Below are positions 27,436 through 36,718 of a stretch of 64,000 bases of DNA, piece by piece. Each line of letters starts with the position of its first letter. Positions within the stretch are counted from its first letter, which is position 1. The position numbers and the translations under genes were made by a program. The stretch is from Limosilactobacillus urinaemulieris (GTDB taxonomy: Bacteria; Bacillota; Bacilli; Lactobacillales; Lactobacillaceae). The notes beneath the pieces are model-generated. The model ran no database searches, had not been told where the DNA came from, and was given only the letters and a program-made list of their open reading frames with translations. The stretch spans positions 43,543-107,542 of the forward strand of contig NZ_JABUXR010000006.1 of assembly GCF_014838745.1 (NCBI RefSeq). The letters are read 5' to 3'.

Positions 27436-28017
27436 ATGGTTACATCTCATCAAAAAATTCACCAAATGGTGGGTGTTTGTTCACTAAGTGCGTTGGCGTT
27501 TATTTTAATGTTGTTTGAATTTCCCATTTTACCAGTGGCCCCTTATCTTAAAATGGATTTTTCTGATTTGCCAGTATTGATTGGCGGGTTTATCTACGGT
27601 CCTGCTGCTGGGGTAATGATTGCTTTCCTGAAGTGCCTAATTCATGCAATGACACGCGGCTTTTCTGCTGGGGAATTAGTTGGGATTCTTGGTAACTTTC
27701 TTTCATCATTAGCCTTGCTGTTACCATTCTGCTGGGCATGGAAGCACAAGTCGTGGTCATTCAAGCGTCAATTATGGTTAGGAAGTATTTCGTCAACAGT
27801 TACTTTAGTTGTAGTGATGGCGCTATTAAATTGGTGGGTACTAACACCGCTATACATGGCGCTGTGGAATTGGAAGTCAACCTTGCCAATTCCGGAATTA
27901 ATCGCGGTGGCAGTTATTCCATTTAATTTGATTAAGGGAGTTCTTGTTTCAGCCGTCTTCGCATTAGTGGCTGTTCGCTTAAAATCTTGGCTTAGTCAAA
28001 AGCAGCTTGAGCATTAA
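27436..28017 (+). CDS. ribU: Riboflavin ECF transporter S component
   Basis: RibU binds riboflavin and works with the shared ECF module (not in this window). The 193-aa protein has about six hydrophobic helices and the S-component patterns PYLKMDFSDLPVLIGGFIYGP and LKCLIHAMTRG. ATG 27436 is preceded by AAGAGG at 9 bases. Control by the FMN riboswitch fits. No riboflavin synthesis genes lie nearby. Confidence 0.94.
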   Translation: MVTSHQKIHQMVGVCSLSALAFILMLFEFPILPVAPYLKMDFSDLPVLIGGFIYGPAAGVMIAFLKCLIHAMTRGFSAGELVGILGNFLSSLALLLPFCWAWKHKSWSFKRQLWLGSISSTVTLVVVMALLNWWVLTPLYMALWNWKSTLPIPELIAVAVIPFNLIKGVLVSAVFALVAVRLKSWLSQKQLEH

Positions 28018-28031
28018 TAATTAAAGACTTT

Positions 28032-28084
28032 AAGATCGGTGTTTAGTGTTCCATTAAGATGGACATTAGAGACCGGTCTTTTTG
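28032..28084 (+). terminator. Terminator after ribU
   Basis: AAGATCGGT (28032-28040) pairs with ACCGGTCTT (28072-28080) around an inner imperfect stem, then T5. Confidence 0.75.
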
Positions 28085-28166
28085 TTTCTTTTAAAGATAA
28101 TCTAATTTTAATTCAGATCATTTTCACTGCTTTTCGTTATAATTAATTAGAGTGGAGAGTGAAAAA

Positions 28167-29204
28167 ATGAACAACTTCTTGTTAAAATTCTTTGATGAAC
28201 ATCAGCCACGACGGATCAGGGTAATTGAAAATACGTTAAAGAGCCGGCGAACAGTATCAACCCTCTTCTGGGCTAAACAGTACGGTATTCTTAATTGGAC
28301 GGGGGCAGATCGCTCATTAGAACGAAAGCAGGTTGAAAACGCAGTTGCAGAATTAATTAAGGCTAACTTAATTCAGCAGAATCTTGACGGGCAGGTGCTG
28401 TTAACTACTTTAGGAGTCCTGAGACAAGAGGAACTGGCAGGTGAACAGTATCAACCCCATTTTTATGATTGGTACTGGTTAGCTAACACGCAACGAATTG
28501 AACAACGGTTATTGCTCGGCATACAAGTTGTCTCTGAATTGTCATACCACAATCGTTATTATGCTCCGATAGTGAATGAATATCGTGAACAGCAAATTGT
28601 AAAACAGTGGCTTCTTAGCTGGCGAGGAAATATAATTAGCGATCTGATACAAGAGCTTGAATTATTTGGCGATTCGTTGGAAAGTGCTGATGAGCGACTA
28701 GCGAAATATTTCTTTTATTCCCTCATTGGTCACGGAATTACTGGCAAAAACGATATGCAGCTTAGTGAACAGTTAGAGCTTCCCGGTTACCAACTACCAA
28801 TTATTAAACAGGATGCCTTACTAGCAATTGCTGCATTTGCTAATAGCTATCACGGCGTTTTGAATTGCTTATTAACGGATTTACTAGCAAAAAGTCTGTT
28901 AAGCCAAAGTGCTAACCAAACATTAATGTTATATCAACAAGGAATTTCGATTAGTTAAATTGCTCAAAAAAGGAAAATCAAGACTAACACTGTTCGTGAA
29001 CACCTATTAGAAGCTGCAATCGTTTATCCTGAATCGATTGATTGGGATCGAGCTTTGCCGGTAAGTGTTCGGAATCAACTAGCTGAGCACTATCAAGGAA
29101 AAATAGAAGACTGGCAATTTGATCCAGAAATTGTTCCAGGCGGACCAGCGGCGTTCTATTACTTCCGGCTCTATCAATTGTATGAGGAGAGAGTAAATGA
29201 TTAG
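28167..29204 (+). pseudogene. YpbB-like helix-turn-helix protein interrupted by a nonsense codon
   Basis: The first frame (ATG 28167, GGAGAG upstream, TATAAT at 28138-28143) ends at TAA 28956-28958. The same frame then continues IAQKRKIKTNTVREHLLEA... to TAG 29202-29204. The text around the stop reads GISIS-stop-IAQKRKIK, which fits a helix-turn-helix beginning SISEIAQK; a single GAA-to-TAA change explains it. The intact form would be 345 aa, an all-helical protein with a C-terminal HTH_40-type domain, always paired with recQ in Firmicutes. The recQ ATG overlaps the ancestral stop by 8 bases, supporting the longer original. Confidence 0.85.
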
Positions 29205-30663
29205 TGATCAACAACTGTTAACAAAACTAAATGAACAATTTGGCTTCACTGCCTTTCGTGACGGTCAACGAGAAACGATTAAAGCAGTTCTTAATCATCA
29301 GGATACCTTGGCTATTCTGCCGACTGGTGGCGGGAAATCATTGCTTTACCAAATGCCGGGATATTTATTACCCGGGACAGTCTTGATTGTGTCACCGTTA
29401 ATTTCCTTGATGCAGGATCAGGTTGATCGACTTCATCGTTCTGGCGAAAAACGGGTTCTAATGATAAATGGTCAGCTGACAGGTAAAAGCCGGCACCAAG
29501 CCTTACAGCGTCTTTCTTCGTTTAAATTTATCTTTACTTCACCAGAATCGCTTGCCAATCCTGAGATTATTAACAAGTTAAAAGAAGTTCGTATTACGTT
29601 GTTTGTTGTTGACGAAGCCCATTGTATTTCACAGTGGGGTCCTGACTTTCGCCCAGAATACCTCTTACTTAGTTCAATAAGGAGGAACCTCGGTTCACCA
29701 ACGACACTTTTACTGACGGCCACGGCGACTCCGGAAGTGCGTCAGAATATTATTCAAAAGATGGGGTTGAAAGGAGAGACAGTTACTCAAGTAATTCGTT
29801 CTGTAAATCGGTCCAATATTTATTATGCAGTAGAACGTTTCATCTCCGTTAACGAGAAGGAACAGTATCTAATTGATTTAGTTAATCGGTTAGCAGGCTC
29901 CGGAATAATTTATTTTGCAAGTCGTAAATTAGCTACGCAGTTTGCTGAAACGTTAAACCAGAAAACCAATAAGACAGTGGCTGCTTACCATGCGGGAATT
30001 GCCTCAATAGACCGCTACCGTCTGCAGCAACAGTTTATGGAGAATCAGATTCAGCTAATTTGTGCCACTAGTGCTTTTGGGATGGGGATTGATAAGGAAG
30101 ATATTCGCTTTGTCATTCATTTTCATGAACCAGCGAATCTAGAAAGCTATGTTCAAGAGGTTGGCCGAGCAGGTCGTGATGGTAAACCAAGTCTAGCATT
30201 GCTTCTCTATTCTCCAGGCGATGAACAGATTCAACGCACGCTAAATTATATTGAACTTCCTGATAAGGAATTATTAAATGCTGTAAGAGAGAAACGTCAG
30301 CCTAGTAGTGCTTTGGGAGATAATCGAGAATTATTTACTTTCTACCTTCGTCACGGTTATGATGGTGAGACAATTATAAAAGCATTTAGAAACAGACAAG
30401 CAAGTCTGAAAAAGCATTTAAATTGGATGGCAAGGTACATTAATAATACTAAATTGTGCCGCCGACAAATGATTTTAGAATACTTTGGTGAACAGTTAGC
30501 TAAACCCCAAGTGCCATGTTGTGACATTACCGACGAAACATTGCTTCAACAGTTTGAAAAAAGCGATGATGGGTTAACTAAGCATACACAACCAACAGTA
30601 AAACTAAATTGGCAAGAACGACTTTATCAGTTATTTAATATTAATCATAATAAAGAAAACTAG
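29197..30663 (+). CDS. recQ: RecQ-family ATP-dependent DNA helicase
   Basis: This is a short RecQ of 488 aa. Walker A (LPTGGGKSLLYQMPG), DEAH box (VVDEAHCISQWG), ATATPE and motif VI (QEVGRAGRDG) are present, followed by a Zn-binding region (CRRQMILEYFGE ... PCCDI). No HRDC domain follows. It corresponds to the Bacillus YpbC/RecS-like type. Its start overlaps the ypbB-like gene, so its translation may be affected by the upstream nonsense codon. Confidence 0.93.
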   Translation: MISDQQLLTKLNEQFGFTAFRDGQRETIKAVLNHQDTLAILPTGGGKSLLYQMPGYLLPGTVLIVSPLISLMQDQVDRLHRSGEKRVLMINGQLTGKSRHQALQRLSSFKFIFTSPESLANPEIINKLKEVRITLFVVDEAHCISQWGPDFRPEYLLLSSIRRNLGSPTTLLLTATATPEVRQNIIQKMGLKGETVTQVIRSVNRSNIYYAVERFISVNEKEQYLIDLVNRLAGSGIIYFASRKLATQFAETLNQKTNKTVAAYHAGIASIDRYRLQQQFMENQIQLICATSAFGMGIDKEDIRFVIHFHEPANLESYVQEVGRAGRDGKPSLALLLYSPGDEQIQRTLNYIELPDKELLNAVREKRQPSSALGDNRELFTFYLRHGYDGETIIKAFRNRQASLKKHLNWMARYINNTKLCRRQMILEYFGEQLAKPQVPCCDITDETLLQQFEKSDDGLTKHTQPTVKLNWQERLYQLFNINHNKEN

Positions 30664-30725
30664 ACATTCTATGATTATTTGCGCTACAATCAGAATGTTA
30701 ATTTTATAAAAAAGGAGGGGCAACC

Positions 30726-31292
30726 ATGAGTGAACGACGGGAAGAAAGTCGTGAGGCTAACGACAAGCTATGGGATAAGAAGTTTGCTGATAGTGAAGAT
30801 TTAGGTAGTGATGGTCATCTGTCACGAACCGAACATCGTCGGCAGAGAGAACATAATTCTACTATTACCACTATCTTGATCGTTTTAATAATTATTTTAG
30901 CGGCTATTCCGTTGATATACTGGGTTAACCATAAGCAAACGATGAATCATCCGGTAAGAACTGAACGGTTAGCGCAGTCACGATCAACTAAAAAAAAAGC
31001 CCAGCCAAAGAAACGGGAAGCCAGTTCAAAGAGACACAATTCTCTGAGTTCGTCTAGTAAGACTAACGCGAGCTCGGTAACAAGTATGAGTAGTTCTTCA
31101 TCGGTTAATACAAGTTCTTTCTCATCGGCGAGCCAATCATCAAGTATGATTCGCTATGCTACTGTTCCTCGTAACGGTAGCTTATATCGTGTTGCAGCAC
31201 AGAACGGAATTTCTGTTAATGAATTAATGCGGTTAAATGGTTTAACCCCGAATGCACATTTAAGGCCGGGACAACAGTTAAGAGTTCGGTAA
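30726..31292 (+). CDS. Membrane-anchored LysM protein
   Basis: The 188-aa protein has a charged N-terminus (1-42), one transmembrane helix (about 45-65), a basic then Ser-rich linker (about 80-140) and a C-terminal LysM domain (about 141-188). LysM binds peptidoglycan, so the protein likely links membrane and wall from the outside (YpbE-like). AAGGAGGGG precedes the ATG. It is between recQ and cmk, as ypbE is near cmk in Bacillus. Confidence 0.85.
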   Translation: MSERREESREANDKLWDKKFADSEDLGSDGHLSRTEHRRQREHNSTITTILIVLIIILAAIPLIYWVNHKQTMNHPVRTERLAQSRSTKKKAQPKKREASSKRHNSLSSSSKTNASSVTSMSSSSSVNTSSFSSASQSSSMIRYATVPRNGSLYRVAAQNGISVNELMRLNGLTPNAHLRPGQQLRVR

Positions 31293-31308
31293 ATGAGGAG
31301 TGAATTGA

Positions 31309-31980
31309 ATGACGATTGGATTACAAGTTGCAATTGATGGGCCAGCTTCGGCAGGTAAAAGCACCGTTGCGAAGAAAGTCGCAAAGAAGTTCGGGTATGT
31401 TTATTGTGATACGGGAGCAATGTATCGGGCGGTTACCCTTGCGGCTTTACAACAAGGATTAGTAATGACTGATACCGAAAAGATTAGTGAACTAGCAAAG
31501 CAGATCAAGATTACTTTTCAACCAGCGGAACCAGAACAGCGAGTATTTATTAATGGGCAGGAAGTAACACGCGATATCCGACTTCCTAAAGTTGCCAAAA
31601 ATGTTTCGGCAGTTGCTGCGATCCCAACTGTGCGTCAGGAAATGACCAAACAGCAACGGCAAATTGCAGCTGAAGGCGGAATTGTAATGGATGGTCGCGA
31701 TATTGGAACAACTGTTTTGCCTCATGCCCCAGTCAAAATTTTTATGGTAGCAACTGCCCATGAGCGGGCGCGGCGCCGTTATTTAGAAAATAAGCAAAAA
31801 GGGATTACGACCACAAGTCTTGAAGAGTTACAGCGAGCAATCGAATTACGTGATCAGAAAGATTCAACGCGGAAGGTTTCACCGCTAACTCAAGCTAGTG
31901 ACGCAGTTCGATTAGACACAACTAATTTAACAATTGATGAAGTTGTTGCTGAGATTAGTAAAATAATTAAAAAAAACTGA
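31309..31980 (+). CDS. cmk: Cytidylate kinase
   Basis: Phosphorylates CMP/dCMP using ATP in pyrimidine salvage. The 223-aa protein has the P-loop DGPASAGKSTVAKK (about 9-22), CDTGAMYRAV, and MDGRDIGTTVLP with the CMP-binding Asp/Arg. RBS GAGGAG lies before ATG 31309. The cmk-rpsA-der order is conserved among lactobacilli. Confidence 0.97.
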   Translation: MTIGLQVAIDGPASAGKSTVAKKVAKKFGYVYCDTGAMYRAVTLAALQQGLVMTDTEKISELAKQIKITFQPAEPEQRVFINGQEVTRDIRLPKVAKNVSAVAAIPTVRQEMTKQQRQIAAEGGIVMDGRDIGTTVLPHAPVKIFMVATAHERARRRYLENKQKGITTTSLEELQRAIELRDQKDSTRKVSPLTQASDAVRLDTTNLTIDEVVAEISKIIKKN

Positions 31981-32000
31981 AAAACATTTAGCATAATTAC

Positions 32001-32029
32001 TGGAAATGTGAGCGCTCATCTAGTAAAAT
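32001..32029 (+). promoter_or_regulatory. rpsA promoter with a palindrome in the spacer
   Basis: TGGAAA (32001-32006), 17 bases, TAAAAT (32024-32029). The spacer contains the perfect palindrome TGAGCGCTCA (32009-32018), a possible operator with no regulator I can name. Confidence 0.5.
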
Positions 32030-32068
32030 AGTTTTTAGAGTTGATTGTCGCAAGGAGGATTTTTTTTA

Positions 32069-33304
32069 ATGGCTGAAAACAACGAAAACAAAAACGATAT
32101 GTTAGAAGCTCTTGATAGCATTGAAACTGTAAAAGTGGGTGATGTTGTTAAGGGTGAAGTATTGGCAATTGATGATGATCGCCAAGCTATCGTTGGTATT
32201 AAAGATGCAGGGGTTGAAGGTGTCGTCCCTGCTAAGGAATTATCAACCAAGCCAGTTGAAGACATCAATGACGCAGTTAAAGTCGGTGACGAACTTGATT
32301 TAGTAGTTATCTCTAAGATCGGTAACGATAAGGAAAATGGTAGCTACTTACTTTCACACCGTCGTCTTGAAGCACGTAAGGTTTGGGATGACGTTCAAAA
32401 GAAGTTCGATGCTGGTGAACACATTACTGCTAAGGTTACCCAAGCTGTTAAGGGTGGCTTAGTAGTTGATGCCGGAGTACGTGGCTTCGTCCCTGCTTCA
32501 ATGATTACTGATCACTACGTAGAAGACTTGAACCAATTTAAGGGTCAAGAACTTGAATTCAAGATTATCGAAATCGAACCTAGTGAAAACCGTCTTATCC
32601 TTTCTCACAAGGAAATTGTTCAAGCTCAACATGAAGAAGCAGCTAAGGAAATCTTTGCTAAGCTTCAACCAGGCGATGTTGTAGAAGGTAAGGTTGCTCG
32701 GATGACTAACTTCGGTGCCTTCATCGACCTCGGTGGTGTTGATGGCTTGGTTCACGTTTCTGAAATTTCTTATGATCATGTTGACAAGCCTTCAGATGTA
32801 TTGGAAGCAGGTCAAGAAGTTAAGGTTAAGGTCTTAAATGTTGATCCTGAACGTGAACGGATTTCACTTTCAATCAAGCAAACATTGCCTGGACCATGGG
32901 ATGACATTGAAGAAAAGGCTCCAGAAGGCAGTGTCCTTACTGGTACTGTAAAGAAGTTAACCAGTTTTGGTGCTTTCGTTGAAGTCTTCCCTGGTGTTGA
33001 AGGTTTGGTACACATTTCCCAAATCTCTCACAAGCACATTGCTACACCAGCTGATGTATTGAAGCCTGGTCAAGAAGTTAAGGTTAAGGTCTTAAACGTT
33101 GATCCTGAACATCAACGTCTTGGTTTATCCATGAAGGCTCTTGAAGAACGTCCAAAGGATGAAGAAAACAACGGTAACGAAAACCGTGGTCGTCGTCGTC
33201 CTCGTCGTAACAATAACCGTAACTTCATGAACAACGCCCCTGAAGAAGAAAGTGGCTTCTCAATGGGTGATTTAATTGGTGATCAATTAAAGGGCTTGAA
33301 GTAA
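32069..33304 (+). CDS. rpsA: 30S ribosomal protein S1
   Basis: S1 binds mRNA and helps start translation. The 411-aa form carries four S1 domains (about 17-90, 105-170, 190-260, 275-345), the last two nearly repeating LEAGQEVKVKVLNVDPE. An acidic N-terminus and an Arg/Asn-rich tail flank them. ATG 32069 follows AAGGAGG; an in-frame start at 32045 would precede the binding site. Codon bias is strong. The two repeats are also close at DNA level (32811-32850 and 33060-33110). Confidence 0.96.
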   Translation: MAENNENKNDMLEALDSIETVKVGDVVKGEVLAIDDDRQAIVGIKDAGVEGVVPAKELSTKPVEDINDAVKVGDELDLVVISKIGNDKENGSYLLSHRRLEARKVWDDVQKKFDAGEHITAKVTQAVKGGLVVDAGVRGFVPASMITDHYVEDLNQFKGQELEFKIIEIEPSENRLILSHKEIVQAQHEEAAKEIFAKLQPGDVVEGKVARMTNFGAFIDLGGVDGLVHVSEISYDHVDKPSDVLEAGQEVKVKVLNVDPERERISLSIKQTLPGPWDDIEEKAPEGSVLTGTVKKLTSFGAFVEVFPGVEGLVHISQISHKHIATPADVLKPGQEVKVKVLNVDPEHQRLGLSMKALEERPKDEENNGNENRGRRRPRRNNNRNFMNNAPEEESGFSMGDLIGDQLKGLK

Positions 33305-33331
33305 TCGAGACCACATATTTAACTTAGAAAG

Positions 33332-33359
33332 GGGTATGGCATTTTGTCATACTCTTTTT
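33332..33359 (+). terminator. Terminator after rpsA
   Basis: GGGTATGGCA (33332-33341) pairs with TGTCATACTC (33345-33354) over 10 pairs with two wobbles and a TTT loop, then T5. Confidence 0.75.
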
Positions 33360-33388
33360 ATTTCAAATAAAAGAAGGAAGGTGTAAAA

Positions 33389-34702
33389 ATGGCAAATCCA
33401 GTTGTTGCGATTGTTGGTCGTCCCAATGTCGGAAAGTCAACATTATTTAACCGAATCGCTGGTGAACGGATTTCTATTGTTGAAGATACACCGGGAGTTA
33501 CCCGAGATCGAATTTATGCCCATGCTGAGTGGCTAGGCAAAAATTTTAACCTAATTGATACTGGTGGAATTGAGATTTCTGATCAACCGCTTCTTACACA
33601 AATTCGTCAACAGGCAGAAGTAGCGATTGATGAGGCAGATGTCATCGTTCTGGTTGTGGATATTCAAAATGGTGTTACTGATGCTGATGAACAGGTTGCT
33701 AAAATTTTATATCGTTCAGATAAACCAGTTGTCTTGGCTGTTAATAAAGTTGATAATCCAGAACGGCGAAGTGATATTTACGATTTTTACTCATTAGGTT
33801 TAGGGGAGCCTTATCCAGTTTCTGGAGTTCACGGTGTTGGTGTCGGTGATTTACTTGACGCGGTGATTAATCATTTCCCTGAGACAGCTGATAATGAAGA
33901 TGATGGGACGATTCACTTTAGTTTAATTGGTCGGCCGAATGTTGGAAAGTCTTCATTAGTTAATGCTATTCTAGGTGAAAATCGGGTAATTGTCTCAAAT
34001 GTTGCTGGGACGACACGGGACGCCATTAATACTCGCTTTACGGCTAAGGATGGTCGTGAATTTACAATGATTGATACGGCCGGGATCCGGAAAAAGGGTA
34101 AAATCTATGAAAATACTGAACGTTACTCATTGATGCGGTCAATGCGGGCAATTGATGATAGTGACGTTGTTTTAGTGGTCCTAAATGCTGAAGAAGGAAT
34201 TCGCGAGCTCGATAAGCATATTGCTGGTTATGCTCACGAAGCAGGCTGTGGAGTTATTATCGTTGTTAATAAGTGGGATACAATCAAGAATAAAGACCAC
34301 CGGACAATGACTGATTTTACAACTTTAATTCGGAATGAATTCCAATACTTAAGCTATGCGCCAATTATCTTTGTTTCCGCTAAGACTAAACAACGGCTAA
34401 ACCAATTGCCAACGATGATTGAAGAGGTTTACGATCATAGTCGTCGACGAATTCAATCAGCTGTTCTTAATGATGTTCTGATGGATGCATTAGCTGCTAA
34501 CCCAACGCCAACTCAAAATGGGCGGCGGTTACGAGTATATTATGGTACTCAGGTTGCTATTCAGCCGCCAACATTCGTTATTTTCGTCAATGATCCGGAC
34601 TTAATGCATTTTTCATACCAGCGTTACTTAGAGAATCAAATTCGCCGGGCGTTTGATTTTACGGGGACACCAATCCGAATTATTAAGCGAAAGCGTCAGT
34701 AA
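33389..34702 (+). CDS. der: Ribosome biogenesis GTPase Der
   Basis: Der (EngA) has two tandem GTPase domains and a KH-like C-terminal domain and acts in 50S assembly. The 437-aa protein shows [10 protein letters not shown] at about 8-17 and again [10 protein letters not shown] at about 180-189, DTGG and DTAG G3 motifs, NKVD and NKWD G4 motifs. GAAGGAAGG precedes ATG 33389. Length is normal. Confidence 0.97.
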   Translation: MANPVVAIVGRPNVGKSTLFNRIAGERISIVEDTPGVTRDRIYAHAEWLGKNFNLIDTGGIEISDQPLLTQIRQQAEVAIDEADVIVLVVDIQNGVTDADEQVAKILYRSDKPVVLAVNKVDNPERRSDIYDFYSLGLGEPYPVSGVHGVGVGDLLDAVINHFPETADNEDDGTIHFSLIGRPNVGKSSLVNAILGENRVIVSNVAGTTRDAINTRFTAKDGREFTMIDTAGIRKKGKIYENTERYSLMRSMRAIDDSDVVLVVLNAEEGIRELDKHIAGYAHEAGCGVIIVVNKWDTIKNKDHRTMTDFTTLIRNEFQYLSYAPIIFVSAKTKQRLNQLPTMIEEVYDHSRRRIQSAVLNDVLMDALAANPTPTQNGRRLRVYYGTQVAIQPPTFVIFVNDPDLMHFSYQRYLENQIRRAFDFTGTPIRIIKRKRQ

Positions 34703-34758
34703 ATCATTCAATTTGGTTATAAATTTCTGAAAAAAGGGTGAAAAAGCCTATAAACCGC

Positions 34759-34905
34759 TTGTCATCAAGGTTTCACTATGCTAATCTTAACAATGAAATT
34801 ATACGAGTTCTTCGTATGTTTCGTTAATTTTGGACCACTCAAAATTAACATTCATTCATTGATGTAATCAATTCTGGTTACGTTAAATGTTGGAGGTGAA
34901 ATTCA
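34759..34905 (+). promoter_or_regulatory. hup promoter and hairpin-rich 5' leader
   Basis: TTGTCA (34759-34764), 17 bases, TAATCT (34782-34787) suggest a leader of about 110 bases. It holds two perfect hairpins: ATACGA/TCGTAT (34801-34806 with 34812-34817) and GTTAATTTT/AAAATTAAC (34823-34831 with 34841-34849). Neither has a T run, so they are not terminators. TTGGAGGTG is the ribosome binding site. Confidence 0.5.
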
Positions 34906-35181
34906 ATGGCTAACAAAGCAGAATTAGTAAGTAATGTTGCAACTGCAACTGGTTTAACTAAGAAGGATGCTACTGCTGCTGTTGATGCAGTATTTAGCTC
35001 AATCCAAGCATCATTAGCTAAGGGTGAAAAGGTTCAATTGATCGGCTTCGGTAACTTTGAAGTACGTCAACGTGCTGCTCGTAAGGGTCGTAACCCACAA
35101 ACTGGTCAAGAAATCCAAATCCCTGCAAGCAAGGTACCAGCATTTAAGCCTGGTAAAGCTTTGAAGGATGCTGTTAAGTAA
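34906..35181 (+). CDS. hup: DNA-binding protein HU
   Basis: HU bends and compacts DNA. The 91-aa protein is standard: two N-terminal helices ([12 protein letters not shown]...), then the beta-arm with [21 protein letters not shown] and the tip proline region [13 protein letters not shown]. Codon bias is strong. It is monocistronic, flanked by its own promoter and terminator. Confidence 0.98.
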   Translation: MANKAELVSNVATATGLTKKDATAAVDAVFSSIQASLAKGEKVQLIGFGNFEVRQRAARKGRNPQTGQEIQIPASKVPAFKPGKALKDAVK

Positions 35182-35205
35182 TTTTGGATTACTTGATAAA
35201 CATTT

Positions 35206-35240
35206 AAAGGACTGTGAACGTCATGCTCACGGTCCTTTTT
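35206..35240 (+). terminator. Terminator after hup
   Basis: AAAGGACTGTGA and TCACGGTCCTTT pair over 12 positions with one wobble, then a T run. Confidence 0.9.
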
Positions 35241-35319
35241 TAGTGCGGCTAATAACTGTTTTTGACCTAACTATGCTAAGATAATTAATGTGATGTGGGG
35301 ATAGTAGAGGAGGAAAATA

Positions 35320-36585
35320 ATGACTTATTCTGAAAAAATGTTAGAACAGATCCAGGCTGGACAAATGTCAGCTGCCCAACAATCCTTCACTGAAGCCCTG
35401 GCTAAGGACAGTGATGATATGGTCTTTAGCTTAGCAGAGGAACTTTATGGAATGGGATTTCTGCACCAAGCACGGCAGGCTTACCTCCATTTGTTAGCTA
35501 AATACCCGAATGAAGATGAGTTACGGGTTAATTTGGCGGAAATCGCGGTTAGTGAGGGTCACAATGACGAAGCTTTAGCATATTTAGCTCAAGTCCAGTC
35601 TGATTCGGATGCTTACTTGCAATCGTTACTTGTGGCAGCTGATTTGTATCAGACCGAAAACGAATATGAAGTTACGGAAGAGAAACTGAAGGCGGCCTAT
35701 CGGATTGCTTCTGATGAGCCAGCAGTTCAGTTTGCCCTTGGTGAATTCTATTTCATGACTAGTCGGTTTGATGAGGCCATTCAATATTATTTTGAGTTAA
35801 TCCGAAACGGTTATACAGAGTTTGCAAAGGTCAATATTGCGGGTCGCTTGGGAATTTGTTATGCGCAAAGTGGTCAATTTAAGCAGGCACTTGGCTACCT
35901 AAATCAGGTTAGTCCAGAGTACCGAACCAGTGATATTCGCTTTCAAACCGGCCTGACAGAATTAGAGTTAGGCAAGACGACCGATGCAATTAAAACATTC
36001 AATGACTTAATCAAGGATGATTCTCAATACGCTTCTGTTTACCCTGAGTTAGCCAAAGCATATGTTAAGGAAAATAAGTATCAGCAGGCACTGAAAACGC
36101 TTCAAGAAGGGTTGGCTGTCGATCAGTACAATGCGCGTTTATATGCACAAGCGGCTGACGTAACTAGCCACCTGGGGAACAATAAGCTGATGGATGAGTA
36201 CTTGAAGAAGGCTCATGAGTTGGATCCTGATAACTTAACAATTACTTTAGAGTATAGCAATTTTCTTTTGCATACGCATAATGATGAAGCTAACGTGAAA
36301 CTGCTAGAACCGCTAATTGAAGAGGATGAAGTTGATCCGCAGATTTACTGGAACCTCGCTTGTTCATACCAGCGCTTGGAAAAATTTGACCTTGCTAGCA
36401 AGTACTACCGGGAAGCGGCAGTTACTTATAGTGAAAATCCAACTTTTCTAAAGGAATTAGTGAACTTTTACCGTGAGGCTGGTGATACTGAACAAATGGT
36501 TGAAGAATTGAAGCATTATCTAAAGCTCGTGCCAACAGATGATGAAATGCAAGAGTTACTGGAACAGTACGAAGAGGATTATTAA
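35320..36585 (+). CDS. Tetratricopeptide repeat protein
   Basis: The 421-aa protein is almost entirely helical with about ten TPR units. Clear signatures are FALGEFYFMTSRFDEAIQYYFEL, ELAKAYVKENKYQQALKTLQ and WNLACSYQRLEKFDLASKYYREA. It has no signal peptide. TPR proteins are scaffolds; the order der-hup-TPR matches the ypiA position in Bacillus. Function is unknown. AGGAGGAA precedes ATG 35320. Confidence 0.88.
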   Translation: MTYSEKMLEQIQAGQMSAAQQSFTEALAKDSDDMVFSLAEELYGMGFLHQARQAYLHLLAKYPNEDELRVNLAEIAVSEGHNDEALAYLAQVQSDSDAYLQSLLVAADLYQTENEYEVTEEKLKAAYRIASDEPAVQFALGEFYFMTSRFDEAIQYYFELIRNGYTEFAKVNIAGRLGICYAQSGQFKQALGYLNQVSPEYRTSDIRFQTGLTELELGKTTDAIKTFNDLIKDDSQYASVYPELAKAYVKENKYQQALKTLQEGLAVDQYNARLYAQAADVTSHLGNNKLMDEYLKKAHELDPDNLTITLEYSNFLLHTHNDEANVKLLEPLIEEDEVDPQIYWNLACSYQRLEKFDLASKYYREAAVTYSENPTFLKELVNFYREAGDTEQMVEELKHYLKLVPTDDEMQELLEQYEEDY

Positions 36586-36590
36586 AATAA

Positions 36591-36640
36591 ACAAAAGCAA
36601 CTAATGATTAAGATGCTTAATAATCATTAGTTGCTTTTGT
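36591..36640. terminator. Very stable hairpin after the TPR gene
   Basis: Twenty uninterrupted pairs link 36591-36610 with 36621-36640 around a 10-base loop. Weak T tract after; it can act in both directions. Confidence 0.85.
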
Positions 36641-36653
36641 TGTATAAAAACAC

Positions 36654-36699
36654 TTGATTTTTTATGAGGGGGGGGTAGTAAGATCTGTCCTAACGACAG
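36654..36699 (+). promoter_or_regulatory. Surface-protein promoter with a G8 tract in the spacer
   Basis: TTGATT (36654-36659) is followed by a run of eight G (36668-36675) and then TAGTAA (36676-36681) or TAAGAT (36679-36684). The G run therefore lies between -35 and -10 boxes. A small hairpin CTGTC/GACAG (36685-36699) follows, then AGGAGGAG. Confidence 0.45.
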
Positions 36700-36718
36700 G
36701 TATTAGGAGGAGTTAATA

